A stretch of 64,000 nucleotides of DNA from Pseudomonas paeninsulae (GTDB lineage Bacteria; Pseudomonadota; Gammaproteobacteria; Pseudomonadales; Pseudomonadaceae): positions 2,220,501 to 2,284,500 of the forward strand of contig NZ_CP141799.1 in NCBI RefSeq assembly GCF_035621475.1. Reading direction: 5' to 3'. The notes beneath the pieces are model-generated. The model was not told the DNA's origin, searched no databases, and saw only the letters and a program-made list of their open reading frames with translations. Made by a program: the position numbers and the translations under genes. Every line of letters starts with the position of its first letter. The first letter of the stretch is position 1. Positions 25,713 to 35,500 of the stretch are shown one piece after another.

Positions 25713-26861
25713 ATGACTAGTGCATTGCCCTATTGGCGGCTGTCCGGTTTCTATTTCTTCTATTTCGCGTTGCTCGGCGCCACGGCGCCGTTTCTGGCGT
25801 TGTACTTCGATCACCTGGGCTTTTCCTCCGCCCGCATCGGCGAGCTGATCGCCATTCCGATGCTGATGCGTTGCATCGCGCCCAATATCTGGGGCTGGCT
25901 GGGCGATTACAGCGGCCAGCGCCTGGCTATCGTGCGCTTTGGCGCGATCTGCACGCTGCTGTGCTTTGCCGGCATCTTCATCAGCCAGACTTATGCCTGG
26001 CTGGCCCTGATCATGGCGCTGCACGCGTTCTTCTGGCATGCCGTTCTGCCGCAATTCGAAGTCATCACCTTCGCCCATCTAAAGGAGCAGGCGGCGCGCT
26101 ACAGCAAGATTCGCTTGTGGGGCAGCATCGGCTTTATCGTCGCGGTGGTCGGCCTGGGCAAGTTGTTCGAGCTGCTCAGCCTGGATGCCTATCCCTGGGC
26201 GCTGATCCTGATCATGGCCGGCATCGTACTGAGCAGTTGGTGGGTGCCCAACGCAGAGCCGCGCATGCGCCCCAATGTGGTGGGCGAGGGCGGCTTTATC
26301 CAGCAGTTGCGCCGCCCCGGTATTCTCGCGTTTTACCTCAGTGCGGGGCTGATGCAGCTGAGCAACGGCCCGTACTACACCTTTCTGAGCTTGCACCTGG
26401 AGTCGCTTGGCTATTCGCGCGGCCTGATCGGCCAGCTCTGGGCCCTCGGGGTGTTGGCAGAGATCGTGCTGTTCATGGTCATGGCCAAGCTGCTGGCGCG
26501 TTATTCGCTGCGCAGCGTGCTGTTGGCCAGCTTTCTGATCACCGCCGTGCGCTGGTTGCTGCTGGGCAACCTGGCCGATAACCTGCTGGTATTGTTGTTC
26601 GCTCAGTTGATGCATGCCGCGACTTTTGGCAGTTTTCATGCGGCGGCCATCCACTTCGTGCAGCGCAGTTTCGCCGACCGTCAGCAGGGCCAGGGGCAGG
26701 CATTGTATGCCGCACTGACCGGGGTCGGTGGTGCCCTGGGCGCGCTCTATTCCGGTTATAGCTGGAACAGCCTCGGCCCGGCTTGGACGTTCGCCATCGC
26801 CAGCCTGGTAGCCCTGGTCGCGGCCATCACTGCCACGCGCATGCACGAGCCGCGGCCATGA
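25713..26861 (+). CDS. MFS transporter, HcaT-like (MFS_1_like family)
   Basis: A 382-residue inner-membrane protein with 12 predicted helices. It begins LPYWRLSGFYFFYFALLGATAPF, and the RIGELIAIPMLMRCIAPNIWG loop and FYLSAGLMQLSNGPYYTF in the second half are typical of the 3-phenylpropionate (HcaT)/nucleoside:H+ symporter-like group. The substrate is unknown. It follows aroC in the same direction, but a repeat separates them and no good ribosome site precedes the ATG. Confidence 0.88.
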   Translation: MTSALPYWRLSGFYFFYFALLGATAPFLALYFDHLGFSSARIGELIAIPMLMRCIAPNIWGWLGDYSGQRLAIVRFGAICTLLCFAGIFISQTYAWLALIMALHAFFWHAVLPQFEVITFAHLKEQAARYSKIRLWGSIGFIVAVVGLGKLFELLSLDAYPWALILIMAGIVLSSWWVPNAEPRMRPNVVGEGGFIQQLRRPGILAFYLSAGLMQLSNGPYYTFLSLHLESLGYSRGLIGQLWALGVLAEIVLFMVMAKLLARYSLRSVLLASFLITAVRWLLLGNLADNLLVLLFAQLMHAATFGSFHAAAIHFVQRSFADRQQGQGQALYAALTGVGGALGALYSGYSWNSLGPAWTFAIASLVALVAAITATRMHEPRP

Positions 26862-26943
26862 GCCGGGCGTGCATGACCTCATTGGGTCTTGGCTCGCAGC
26901 GTGCCTTTACTCAGCCTACGGATAACCAACGAGAGTTCTGACC

Positions 26944-27489
26944 ATGAGCAGCCTGAGCGTCTATCACGAATCTTCTGCCGATCTGCCGAACAAGGTACTG
27001 ACCCATCTGGAAGATATCGCCAGCACCCTGGCCGCCGTCGGTGTGCATTTCGAGCGCTGGCAAGCTTCCGCGCCGCTGGTTCCCGGCTGCAGCCAGGATC
27101 AGGTGATCGCCGCCTACCGCCCGCAGATCGAGCAACTGATGAGCGAGCGCGGCTATGTCGCGGTTGATGTGCTCAGCTTGAGTGATGATCACCCGGACAA
27201 AGCCGAGCTGCGCGCCAAATTTATCGACGAGCATCGGCATGCCGAGGACGAAGTGCGTTTCTTCGTGGTGGGCAGCGGCCTGTTCAACCTGCATATCGAC
27301 GATTACGTCTACGCCGTGTTGTGCGAGAAGGGTGACCTGATCTCGGTGCCGGCCGGCACGCGGCACTGGTTCGACATGGGCGAGCATCCGCACTTCGTGA
27401 TGATCCGCCTGTTCAGTAACACTGACGGCTGGGTCGGCGAGTTCACCGGCGATGATATTGCCAGCCGTTTTCCGCGGCTGGATGACTGA
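26944..27489 (+). CDS. mtnD: Acireductone dioxygenase
   Basis: A 181-residue cupin metalloenzyme of the methionine salvage pathway, converting acireductone to 2-keto-4-methylthiobutyrate and formate (Fe form). The metal ligands are visible as HRHAEDEVRFF (His-x-His and Glu) at about residue 98 and GTRHWFDMGE (His) at about 139. In P. aeruginosa mtnB and mtnC flank this gene; neither is here, so the gene stands alone between the MFS transporter and a small membrane protein. Confidence 0.95.
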   Translation: MSSLSVYHESSADLPNKVLTHLEDIASTLAAVGVHFERWQASAPLVPGCSQDQVIAAYRPQIEQLMSERGYVAVDVLSLSDDHPDKAELRAKFIDEHRHAEDEVRFFVVGSGLFNLHIDDYVYAVLCEKGDLISVPAGTRHWFDMGEHPHFVMIRLFSNTDGWVGEFTGDDIASRFPRLDD

Positions 27490-27609
27490 TATGCCGCGTG
27501 CTCGATGGCTGCGGTTCCTCGTCGCAGAGCCTGGGCAACATAGCGCTAGTGGAACTCCGGGTATCGATGGCTATCCTAGATGGGCAACCCTTCGCACAGG
27601 AGTGTCCTC

Positions 27610-27801
27610 ATGGGTTCTACAATGAATGGCCTTGTCGGCCTGATTATTCTGGCTCTGAGTATCTGGGCCATTATCAATATCGTCAAAAGCAACACCGAGG
27701 TCGGTAAGAAAGTCCTCTGGGTGTTGTTGATCCTATTTCTGCCGGTGATCGGTCTGATCATCTGGGCGCTGCTGGGGCCGCGTGGCAACGTGCGTTTCTA
27801 A
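27610..27801 (+). CDS. Small PLDc_N-domain membrane protein
   Basis: A 63-residue protein with two hydrophobic helices joined by the sequence NIVKSNTEVGKKVLWVLLIL and ending in WALLGPRGNVRF. This is the phospholipase-D nuclease N-terminal (PLDc_N) module found alone in many bacteria. CAGGAG 8 bases before the ATG at 27610 fixes the start. Function unknown; a membrane-associated stress protein is possible. Confidence 0.82.
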   Translation: MGSTMNGLVGLIILALSIWAIINIVKSNTEVGKKVLWVLLILFLPVIGLIIWALLGPRGNVRF

Positions 27802-27844
27802 ACGCATGGCTCGCTTGGTCGTCTGGGGTGGTTGGCCTGGCTGA

Positions 27845-28024
27845 GTCTGCCCGGCTCCAGCTACGCCAGCGATTCCCAAGCGTGAGGTGCCCAGCGTGCT
27901 GGTGTCTCATCAAGTCAATATCAGCGCCTTGACCGGCATTAATCCCGCCTCCGGCGAAGGCCTGATCCTGGTCGTGCCGCTTGGCGTTCCTGCCCAGGTG
28001 TTGGCACGCATTCCAGCGCCCTAA
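27845..28024 (+). pseudogene. C-terminal remnant of a histidine-phosphatase family protein
   Basis: The plus-strand frame reading VLVSHQVNISALTGINPASG, then EGLILVV and ending ARIPAP with TAA at 28022, matches the C-terminal motif of histidine phosphatases (the second catalytic His in SHQVNI). A stop at 27842 and the absence of any RHG motif upstream show that the N-terminal half is gone. It is convergent with ogt. Confidence 0.6.
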
Positions 28025-28033
28025 CTGCCTGCC

Positions 28034-28531
28034 TCAAAGCGCCAGTGTTGCCTGCTCCGGTACCTGCATGCCTTCCAGCTGCAACAACAGCGCCTTGCGC
28101 GCCAGGCCACCGGCATAGCCGGTCAGGCTGCCGTCGCGGCCGATCACCCGGTGGCAGGGGATGATCACCGCGATAGGGTTGGCGCCATTGGCCGCGCCGA
28201 CCGCCCGCACCGCCTTGGGCCTGGCGATCCCTTCGGCCAGGGCGCTGTAACTGCTGGTCTGGCCGAAGGGAATACGCTGTAGCGCCTGCCACACCGCTTG
28301 CTGAAAGGCCGTGCCGTGCGGCGCTAGGCGCAGCTCGAAGCGTTGCCGGCGGCCGGCAAAATAATCGTCGAGTTGCCGGCACACCTCATCCAGTTCGTCA
28401 GCCGCGGTCTGCCAGTGCTCGGCGATCCGCCAGGGTTTGTCGTCTATTTCCATCAACAATTGCTGCAGGCCCGTTTCATCGCCGGCTAGTAGCAGGCGGC
28501 CGATGGGGCTGTGGTGATAGCGGTAGAACAT
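28034..28531 (-). CDS. ogt: Methylated-DNA-protein-cysteine methyltransferase
   Basis: A 165-residue suicide alkyltransferase that takes methyl groups from O6-methylguanine onto its own cysteine. The active site PCHRVIG is at about residue 125. The HTH segment carries GTAFQQAVWQALQRIPFGQT and the Arg finger lies near KAVRAVGAANG. The ATG at 28531 begins 2 bases after the alkA stop, so the two repair genes are a tight operon. Confidence 0.95.
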   Translation of the reverse strand: MFYRYHHSPIGRLLLAGDETGLQQLLMEIDDKPWRIAEHWQTAADELDEVCRQLDDYFAGRRQRFELRLAPHGTAFQQAVWQALQRIPFGQTSSYSALAEGIARPKAVRAVGAANGANPIAVIIPCHRVIGRDGSLTGYAGGLARKALLLQLEGMQVPEQATLAL

Positions 28532-28533
28532 GG

Positions 28534-29424
28534 CTATTCCCTCTGCGAATAGTTGTGCCACAGGTGGGCGGCGGCGTAGGCGCGCCACGGCCGCCAGGCT
28601 TCGGCGCGGGCCTTGAGTTGCCTGGCGTCGATGCCGTCTGCGCCCCACAGTGGCGCCTTGAGCAGGCCCAGGTCGCTGGCGGGAAAGGCATCGGCTACGC
28701 CGAAGGCGCGCAGGGCAATGTACTCGGCGGTCCAGGGGCCGATGCCGGGCAGGGCGCAGAGCCGTTCGATCAGGGCTTCGCTGCCATGCCGCAGATCCAG
28801 GTGCAACGCGCCGCTGGCGACTAGCCCGGCGAAGTGCTGCAACGTCTGCACGCGTTTACCCGGCATGCCGATGCCATCCAGGTTAGCGCCGGCGATTGCC
28901 TCGGCGCTGGGGAACAGGCGGTCGATGCCGTCGCCGTCGGTCACCGGTAACGACTCGCCCAGGCGGGTGACCAGGCGCCCGCTGATGGTCACCGCGGCTT
29001 TTACGGTGACCTGCTGACCGACGATGGCCCGCACCGCCTGCTCGAACGGGTCGAAGGCCGTCGGCAGGCGCAGCCCCGGATTGCGCGCGACCAGCGTGGC
29101 CAGGTAGGGGTCATTGGCGAAATGTCTGCCGATGCGCTGCGGTTCGGCATCCAGGTCGAACATGCGCCGCACCCGCTGCTGCAATTCGGCCAGGCAAGGG
29201 ATGGCCGAGGCGCTGTAGCTCAAGGCCAGGGCGTTATGCCCGGGCTGCGGGCTTACGCTGAACCAACCGCTGACGTTTGCCAGCCGGAAGCTGCGGCAAT
29301 AGCGTTCGCGGCTCAGCTGTTCGACGCCCGCCAGGGCGCGCAGGGCGAAGTGGTCGTGGAACTGCTGCCAATCCCAGGGTGCGTTGTAGGGCAACAACAG
29401 CGTTGCTTGCGGGGCGTTATTCAT
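28534..29424 (-). CDS. alkA: DNA-3-methyladenine glycosylase II
   Basis: A 296-residue base-excision glycosylase removing alkylated purines. It has an AlkA N-terminal domain (residues 1-115, with RALAGVEQ and RSFRLANVSGWFSV) and an HhH-GPD core: AVRAIVGQQVTVKAA, hairpin LPGIGPWTAEYIALRAFG, and the catalytic Asp in FPASDLGLLKA at about residue 238. With ogt it forms a two-gene DNA alkylation-repair operon. Confidence 0.96.
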   Translation of the reverse strand: MNNAPQATLLLPYNAPWDWQQFHDHFALRALAGVEQLSRERYCRSFRLANVSGWFSVSPQPGHNALALSYSASAIPCLAELQQRVRRMFDLDAEPQRIGRHFANDPYLATLVARNPGLRLPTAFDPFEQAVRAIVGQQVTVKAAVTISGRLVTRLGESLPVTDGDGIDRLFPSAEAIAGANLDGIGMPGKRVQTLQHFAGLVASGALHLDLRHGSEALIERLCALPGIGPWTAEYIALRAFGVADAFPASDLGLLKAPLWGADGIDARQLKARAEAWRPWRAYAAAHLWHNYSQRE

Positions 29425-29698
29425 GCCCGGACGATAACCCCGGGCCGCGCACTTGTCTGCGCCAAACTGACTTTCAAACCGCGCTGTACTCGTGAGCTGT
29501 GGTGAATCGAGTTTGTTGGGGGCATGACCTGCCGATGGGCTTTTGTGCGTGGCAGTTTTGCCGGCACCCCAGAATTTCTCTCGATAACACTGCGATTGGT
29601 GGCGCCATGGCGCTAGACTTGCTGCGCGTTGCCCTTGTAGTGAGCGGCGCCGCCCCCATCTTTAGATTTCTTCTTTTTTACAGGTGCGTGCATTTTTT

Positions 29699-30631
29699 AT
29701 GAGTACTGCTCTGTCCATCCGGCAGTTGACCAAAACCTACGGCAATGGCTTCCAGGCTCTGCATGGCATCGATCTGGATGTAGCCGAAGGCGATTTCTTC
29801 GCGTTGCTCGGCCCCAATGGCGCCGGCAAATCCACCACCATCGGCATTCTCTCGACCCTGGTGACCAAGTCCAGCGGCACGGTCAATGTGTTTGGCCATG
29901 ATCTGGACAAGCAACCGTCGGCGCTCAAGCGCTGTCTCGGCGTGGTACCGCAGGAGTTCAATTTCAACCAGTTCGAGAAGGTCTTCGACATTGTCGTGAC
30001 CCAGGCGGGTTACTACGGCATTCCCGCGCGCATCGCCAAGGAGCGTGCCGAGCAGTACCTCAACCAGTTGGGACTGTGGGACAAGCGCGATGTGCCCTCG
30101 CGCGAACTGTCCGGTGGCATGAAGCGGCGTTTGATGATCGCTCGCGCCCTGGTTCATCAGCCACGCTTGCTGATCCTCGATGAGCCGACCGCAGGCGTCG
30201 ACATCGAATTGCGTCGCTCGATGTGGAGTTTTCTCACCGAGCTGAACCAGCAAGGCATCACCATCATCCTCACCACCCATTATCTGGAGGAGGCCGAGCA
30301 GTTGTGCCGCAACATCGGCATCATCGATCACGGGCGCATCGTCGAGAACACCAGCATGCGCGAATTGCTGAAAAAGCTGCATGTGGAGACCTTCTTGCTC
30401 GACCTGAAAGAGTCGTTACTGGTGCCGCCGCATTTGATCGGTTACCCGGCGCAAATGCTCGACCATCACACCCTGGAAGTGCAAATCGACAAGAGTCAGG
30501 GCATTACCGAACTGTTTCGCCAGTTGGCCTTGCAGAACATCGAGGTGCTCAGCTTGCGCAATAAAACCAATCGCCTGGAGGAATTGTTCGTCTCCCTGGT
30601 CGAGAAGAACCTGGTGAAGGTGGCAGTATGA
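29699..30631 (+). CDS. ABC-2 type exporter ATP-binding protein, YadG-like
   Basis: A 310-residue ABC ATPase very close to E. coli YadG. It has Walker A GPNGAGKST (about residue 37), the signature LSGGMKRR, Walker B LLILDEPTAGVDIELRRSMW and the H-loop TTHYLEEAEQLC. A C-terminal domain of about 80 residues ends NRLEELFVSLVEKN. The ATG at 29699 is chosen over a GTG 15 bases upstream. The last codons overlap the permease start (ATGA), so the two are coupled. Substrate unknown. Confidence 0.93.
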   Translation: MSTALSIRQLTKTYGNGFQALHGIDLDVAEGDFFALLGPNGAGKSTTIGILSTLVTKSSGTVNVFGHDLDKQPSALKRCLGVVPQEFNFNQFEKVFDIVVTQAGYYGIPARIAKERAEQYLNQLGLWDKRDVPSRELSGGMKRRLMIARALVHQPRLLILDEPTAGVDIELRRSMWSFLTELNQQGITIILTTHYLEEAEQLCRNIGIIDHGRIVENTSMRELLKKLHVETFLLDLKESLLVPPHLIGYPAQMLDHHTLEVQIDKSQGITELFRQLALQNIEVLSLRNKTNRLEELFVSLVEKNLVKVAV

Positions 30632-31422
30632 GCACGGCCTATGTGAATACCGAGTTCGCCGCCAACATGGTGGCATTGCGGACCATCGTCTACCGCGAGA
30701 TCCGCCGCTTCACCCGCATCTGGCCGCAGACCCTGCTGCCGCCGGCGATCACCATGGTTCTGTACTTCGTGATCTTCGGCAACCTGATCGGTCGGCAGAT
30801 CGGCGACATGGGTGGCTTCACCTATATGGAGTACATCGTGCCGGGGCTGATCATGATGTCGGTGATCACCAATTCCTACGGCAACGTGGTGTCGAGCTTT
30901 TTCGGCAGCAAATTCCAGCGCTCGATCGAGGAGCTGATGGTGTCGCCGGTGTCGCCGCACATCATCCTCATCGGCTATGTGGCCGGCGGGGTGTTGCGCG
31001 GGCTGGCGGTAGGCTTGATCGTCACCCTGCTGTCGCTGTTCTTCACCGATTTGCAGGTGCATCACCTCGGCGTGACCGTGTTGGTGGTGTTGCTGACCGC
31101 GACCATTTTCGCCATGGGCGGCTTCATCAATGCGGTATTTGCGCGCAACTTCGACGATATTTCGATCATCCCGACCTTTGTCCTCACTCCGCTGACCTAC
31201 CTGGGCGGGGTGTTCTATTCGATCAGCCTGCTGCCGCCGTTCTGGCAGACGGTGTCGCTGGTCAACCCGGTGCTGCATATGGTCAATGCGTTTCGCTACG
31301 GCATCCTCGGTGTGTCGGACATTCGCATCGGTGTCGCCATCGGCTTCATGCTGATCGCCACTGCCGTGCTGTATGGCGTGTGCATTCGCTTGCTGATCAG
31401 CGGACGTGGCATGCGTCAGTGA
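30628..31422 (+). CDS. ABC-2 type permease, YadH-like
   Basis: A 264-residue inner-membrane permease with six predicted helices, the partner of the ATPase just upstream. Family features are the N-terminal RTIVYREIRRFTRIWPQTLL, the GVFYSISLLPPFWQTVSLVN loop and the NAFRYGILGVSD motif. It starts inside the upstream stop codon. Together the pair is expected to export an unknown compound. Confidence 0.93.
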   Translation: MSTAYVNTEFAANMVALRTIVYREIRRFTRIWPQTLLPPAITMVLYFVIFGNLIGRQIGDMGGFTYMEYIVPGLIMMSVITNSYGNVVSSFFGSKFQRSIEELMVSPVSPHIILIGYVAGGVLRGLAVGLIVTLLSLFFTDLQVHHLGVTVLVVLLTATIFAMGGFINAVFARNFDDISIIPTFVLTPLTYLGGVFYSISLLPPFWQTVSLVNPVLHMVNAFRYGILGVSDIRIGVAIGFMLIATAVLYGVCIRLLISGRGMRQ

Positions 31423-31521
31423 CGAGGTTTTTTTGCAAATAATATCGGGAAACATCTCGAACGGCTGAAGCGCACGGCGAGGCCGTTAGACTCAGCCTCT
31501 ATGGAATAACTGGGGTTGTAT

Positions 31522-32553
31522 ATGGCTGCCCGTCCGCGCGTTCTATTTGTGCTGTCGCTGTTGCTGCTTGCGGCCGTTTGGCCATTGGCGCATGCGGCTG
31601 AAGGCCCCTTGGTCGAAGTCGTGCAAGTGGAAAAAGCCCTGGTGCGCGACGAGCTGATTACCTTCGGCTCGCTGCGTTCCGATGAGTCGGTGATGATCCG
31701 CCCGGAAATCGAAGGGCGTCTGGCCTCCCTGCATTTTCGCGAAGGCCAGGCTGTCACGGCCGGAACCTTGCTGGTCAGCCTGGACGATGCGATTACTCGT
31801 GCCGAGCTGGCCCAGGCGCAGGCCAATCTCTATCTGGCGGAAAAAAACCATCAGCGTGCGCAACTGTTGTTCACGCGCGGCGCCAGCAATGCCCAGGCGC
31901 TGGATGAAGCCAATGCTCAGCAGCAAGTTGCCCGCGCCAGCTTGGCGTTGGCCCAGGCGCGCCTGGACAAAACCCGGATTCATGCACCCTACGACGGGGT
32001 CTTGGGCTTGCGCCATGTCAGCCCGGGCGACTACCTGAGTGCCGGCCAGGATGTCGTCAACCTGGAGGTGCTTGATCCGCTCAAGGTCGATTTTCGCATT
32101 CCGCAAAAAGCCGTCAGCCAGATTCGTCTGGGCCAACTGATCGAGATCAGCCTGGACGCCTATCCGGGGGAGCGTTTCAGTGGCGAGATCTACGCGATCA
32201 ATCCACGCCTGGATGAAGCCGGGCGCAGTCAGGCGGTTCGTGCCCATATCGCTAACACCGATCGGCGTCTGAGCCCCGGGCAGTTCGTCAGGGTGGCGGT
32301 GATTGTTGCCGAGCGTGCCGCGGCCTTGGTAATCCCCGAGGAGGCGGTGATGCCGGTCGGCGAGCAGCTGCTGGTCAATCTGGTGGTGGACGGCAAGGTC
32401 GAGCAGCGTGAGGTCACGCTGGGTAAGCGCCTGGGCGGCAAGGTTGAGGTGCGCGAGGGCCTGGGCGGCGGAGAGGTGCTGATCAGCGCCGGTTGGCAGA
32501 AAGTGCACGAGGGCATGACGGTGCGCACCAAGGTGGTGGAGCGCACGCCATGA
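31522..32553 (+). CDS. RND efflux periplasmic adaptor subunit
   Basis: A 343-residue membrane-fusion protein with a signal peptide cut after AHAA (about residue 25). It has a split lipoyl domain (VMIRPEIEGRLASLHFREGQ and HAPYDGVLGLRHVSPGDYLS) enclosing a short alpha-hairpin (QANLYLAEKNHQRAQLLFTR), then beta-barrel and membrane-proximal domains. It lacks a lipobox. Its stop overlaps the start of the RND pump (ATGA), so the two form one transport system. No outer-membrane factor is encoded beside it. Confidence 0.93.
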   Translation: MAARPRVLFVLSLLLLAAVWPLAHAAEGPLVEVVQVEKALVRDELITFGSLRSDESVMIRPEIEGRLASLHFREGQAVTAGTLLVSLDDAITRAELAQAQANLYLAEKNHQRAQLLFTRGASNAQALDEANAQQQVARASLALAQARLDKTRIHAPYDGVLGLRHVSPGDYLSAGQDVVNLEVLDPLKVDFRIPQKAVSQIRLGQLIEISLDAYPGERFSGEIYAINPRLDEAGRSQAVRAHIANTDRRLSPGQFVRVAVIVAERAAALVIPEEAVMPVGEQLLVNLVVDGKVEQREVTLGKRLGGKVEVREGLGGGEVLISAGWQKVHEGMTVRTKVVERTP

Positions 32554-35500
32554 CGCTGTCGGACATCTGCATCCGCCGGCCGGTGTTCGCCAGCGTACTG
32601 TCGCTGATCCTGGTCCTGCTCGGCCTGATGGCCTATGACCGCCTGAGCGTGCGCGAATATCCTAACGTCGACGTGCCCATCGTTACGGTCAACGTCACTT
32701 ATCCCGGCGCCAGCCCGGAAATCATGGAGTCCCAGGTCGCTCAGCCGATCGAGGATGTGCTCTCGGGGATCGAGGGGTTGGATTTCGTCAGTTCTATCAG
32801 CCGCTCGGAAAATACCCAGATCACCGCGCAGTTCCGCCTCGGCAGCAATTCCGATGAAGCCGCCAACGATGTGCGCGACCGCCTCGGGCGGGTGCGCGGC
32901 CTGCTGCCGGATGAAATCGCCGAACCCATCGTGCAGAAGGTCGAGGCCGATGCCCAGCCGGTGGTGTGGCTTGCCTTCTACAGCGAACGCTACAGCGCCC
33001 TGGAGATCACCGACGTGCTGGAACGGGTGATCAAGGATCGTCTGCAGACCATTGCCGGTGTCTCCGAGGTGCAGGTCCGCGGCGGCCGCACCCTGGCCAT
33101 GCGCATCTGGCTCGATCCGGAGAAGCTCGCGGCGCACAACCTCACCGTGCAGGACGTGGAAGACGCCCTGCGCCGGCAAAACGTGGAGATCCCCGCCGGA
33201 CGTATCGAGTCACGCGAGCGCGAGTTCACCGTGCTTTCGGAAACTGATCTGAATACGCCCGAGCAATTCAACCAACTGATTCTCGATGATTCACAGGGCT
33301 ATCTGCTGCGCCTGGCCGATGTCGGGCATGCCGAGATAGGCGCGCAGAACGAGCGCAGCATCGTGCGCTACAAAGGCCGCCCGGCAGTGTCTATGGGCGT
33401 GATCAAACAGGCCACGGCCAATCCCCTGGACATCTCCGATGGCTTGAACGCCGCCCTGCCGGAAGTGCGGGCGTTGCTGCCTGAAGGCATGGAAATGGCC
33501 ATCGCCCACGACAATTCGCTGTTTATCCGCGAGTCGATCGACAACGTCTTTATCACCATCTGGGAAGCGGTGGCGCTGGTCATCCTGATCATCTTCATTT
33601 TCCTGCGCTCGCTACGCGCCACCATCATTCCGCTGGTGACCATTCCGGTGTCGCTGATCGGCGCCTTCGCCCTGATGAGCCTGATGGGTTTCACCATCAA
33701 TACCCTGACACTGCTGGCCATGGTCTTGGCCATCGGCCTGGTGGTGGACGACGCCATCGTCATGCTGGAGAACATCCACCGGCATATCGAACAAGGCATG
33801 CAACCGATGCAGGCGGCGCTCAAGGGCAGCCGCGAGATCGCCTTCGCGGTGATCGCCATGACCCTGACCCTGGCTGCGGTGTTCGCCCCCATCGGCTTTA
33901 TGCAGGGCACCACCGGCAAACTGTTCACCGAGTTCGCCTGGACCCTGGCTGGCGCGGTGCTGGTCTCGGGTTTCGTCGCCCTGACCCTGACCCCGATGAT
34001 GTGCGCGCTGCTGCTCAAACCACATCAGGCGGGCGAACGGCACAACCGCCTGTACAACCTGATCGAGGACTTTCTCAATAGCTTGACTCATGGCTATAAG
34101 CGCCTGCTGGCCCGCGCCCTGGCGGCCTGGTGGCTGGTGGTTGGGGTGCTGGTGCTGGCCCTACTGGCCTGCCTGCTGCTGTTCTCCGGGTTGAAGGCCG
34201 AGCTGGCGCCGACCGAAGACACCAGCACCATCATCGGCGTGTTCAACGGCCCGGACGGCGCCACCATCGACTACACCGGGCGTTATGCGCGGGAGATTGA
34301 GGCGGCTTACGCGAGCGTCCCAGAAACCAATCGCTACATGGTGATCGCCGGTTTCCCCACCGTGGCCCAGGGTATTTCCTTTATGAAACTGGAGGACTGG
34401 GGTGAACGCTCGCGCAGCCAGTTCGAGATCCGCAATGAATTACTGACCAAGTTCCAGGACATCGCCGGGTTTCGGGCCTTTCCGGTCAATCGGCCGCCGC
34501 TCGGACAGAGCGCGCGCAATCAGCCGGTCAACTTCGTGATCCGCTCCTCGCTGGAGTACGCCGAGCTGCAAGCCTATGTCGATGAGCTGTTGCATAGCCT
34601 GCGTGATTACCCCGGCCTGGAAAGCCTGGACAGCGATTTGAAGTTGAACGCGCCGCAGCTCAAGGTGGCGGTCAATCGCGAGCAGGCGGTGGCGGTTGGC
34701 ACCGATGTGGCGACCATCGGCCGTAGCCTGGAAAGCCTGTTCGGCAGCCGCCAGGTGACGCGCTTCAAGCAGAACGGCGAGCAGTACGACGTGATGGTGC
34801 AATTGCAGGACGTTGATCGCAGCAACCCGCAGGATCTCGACCGTGTTTACGTGCGTGGGCGCGACGAGAGCATGGTGCAACTGTCCAACCTGATCGAGGT
34901 GCGCGAGACGGTGGCGCCGCGCGAGCTCAATCACTTCAACCAACTGCGTGCGGTCACGGTGAGTGCCAACGTCGGTTCCGGCTATACCCTGGGCGAGGCT
35001 TTGGCTTATCTGGAAAACACTGCCCGCGGTGTATTCCCACCTGACACCCAATACGACTACACCGGTACGTCGCGTGACTTCAAGGAATCCGGCTCGGGTA
35101 TCGCGCTGATCTTCGCCCTGGCCCTGGCCTTTATCTTCCTGGTGCTGGCGGCGCAATTCGAGAGTTTCACTGATCCGCTGATCATCCTGTTCAGCGTACC
35201 GCTGTCGATGGCCGGCGCCTTGCTGGCGCTGACCCTGTTCGGCGGCACCTTGAATATCTACTCGCAGATTGGTCTGGTGACGCTGATTGGCTTGATTACC
35301 AAACACGGGATTCTCATCGTCGAATTCGCCAACGTGCTGCTGCGTCAGGGGCAGGAACTGCGCAGTGCGGTTATCGATGCCTCGGTCCAGCGCCTGCGGC
35401 CGATTCTGATGACCACCGGGGCCATGGTCCTGGGTTCGTTGCCACTGGCAATCGCCACGGGTGCTGGCGCCGAAAGCCGTCAGCAGATCGGCCTGGTGAT

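Noticed and set aside
24624..26078. 484-codon minus-strand frame opposite aroC and the MFS gene
   Set aside because: Low-complexity shadow of aroC; crosses an intergenic repeat.
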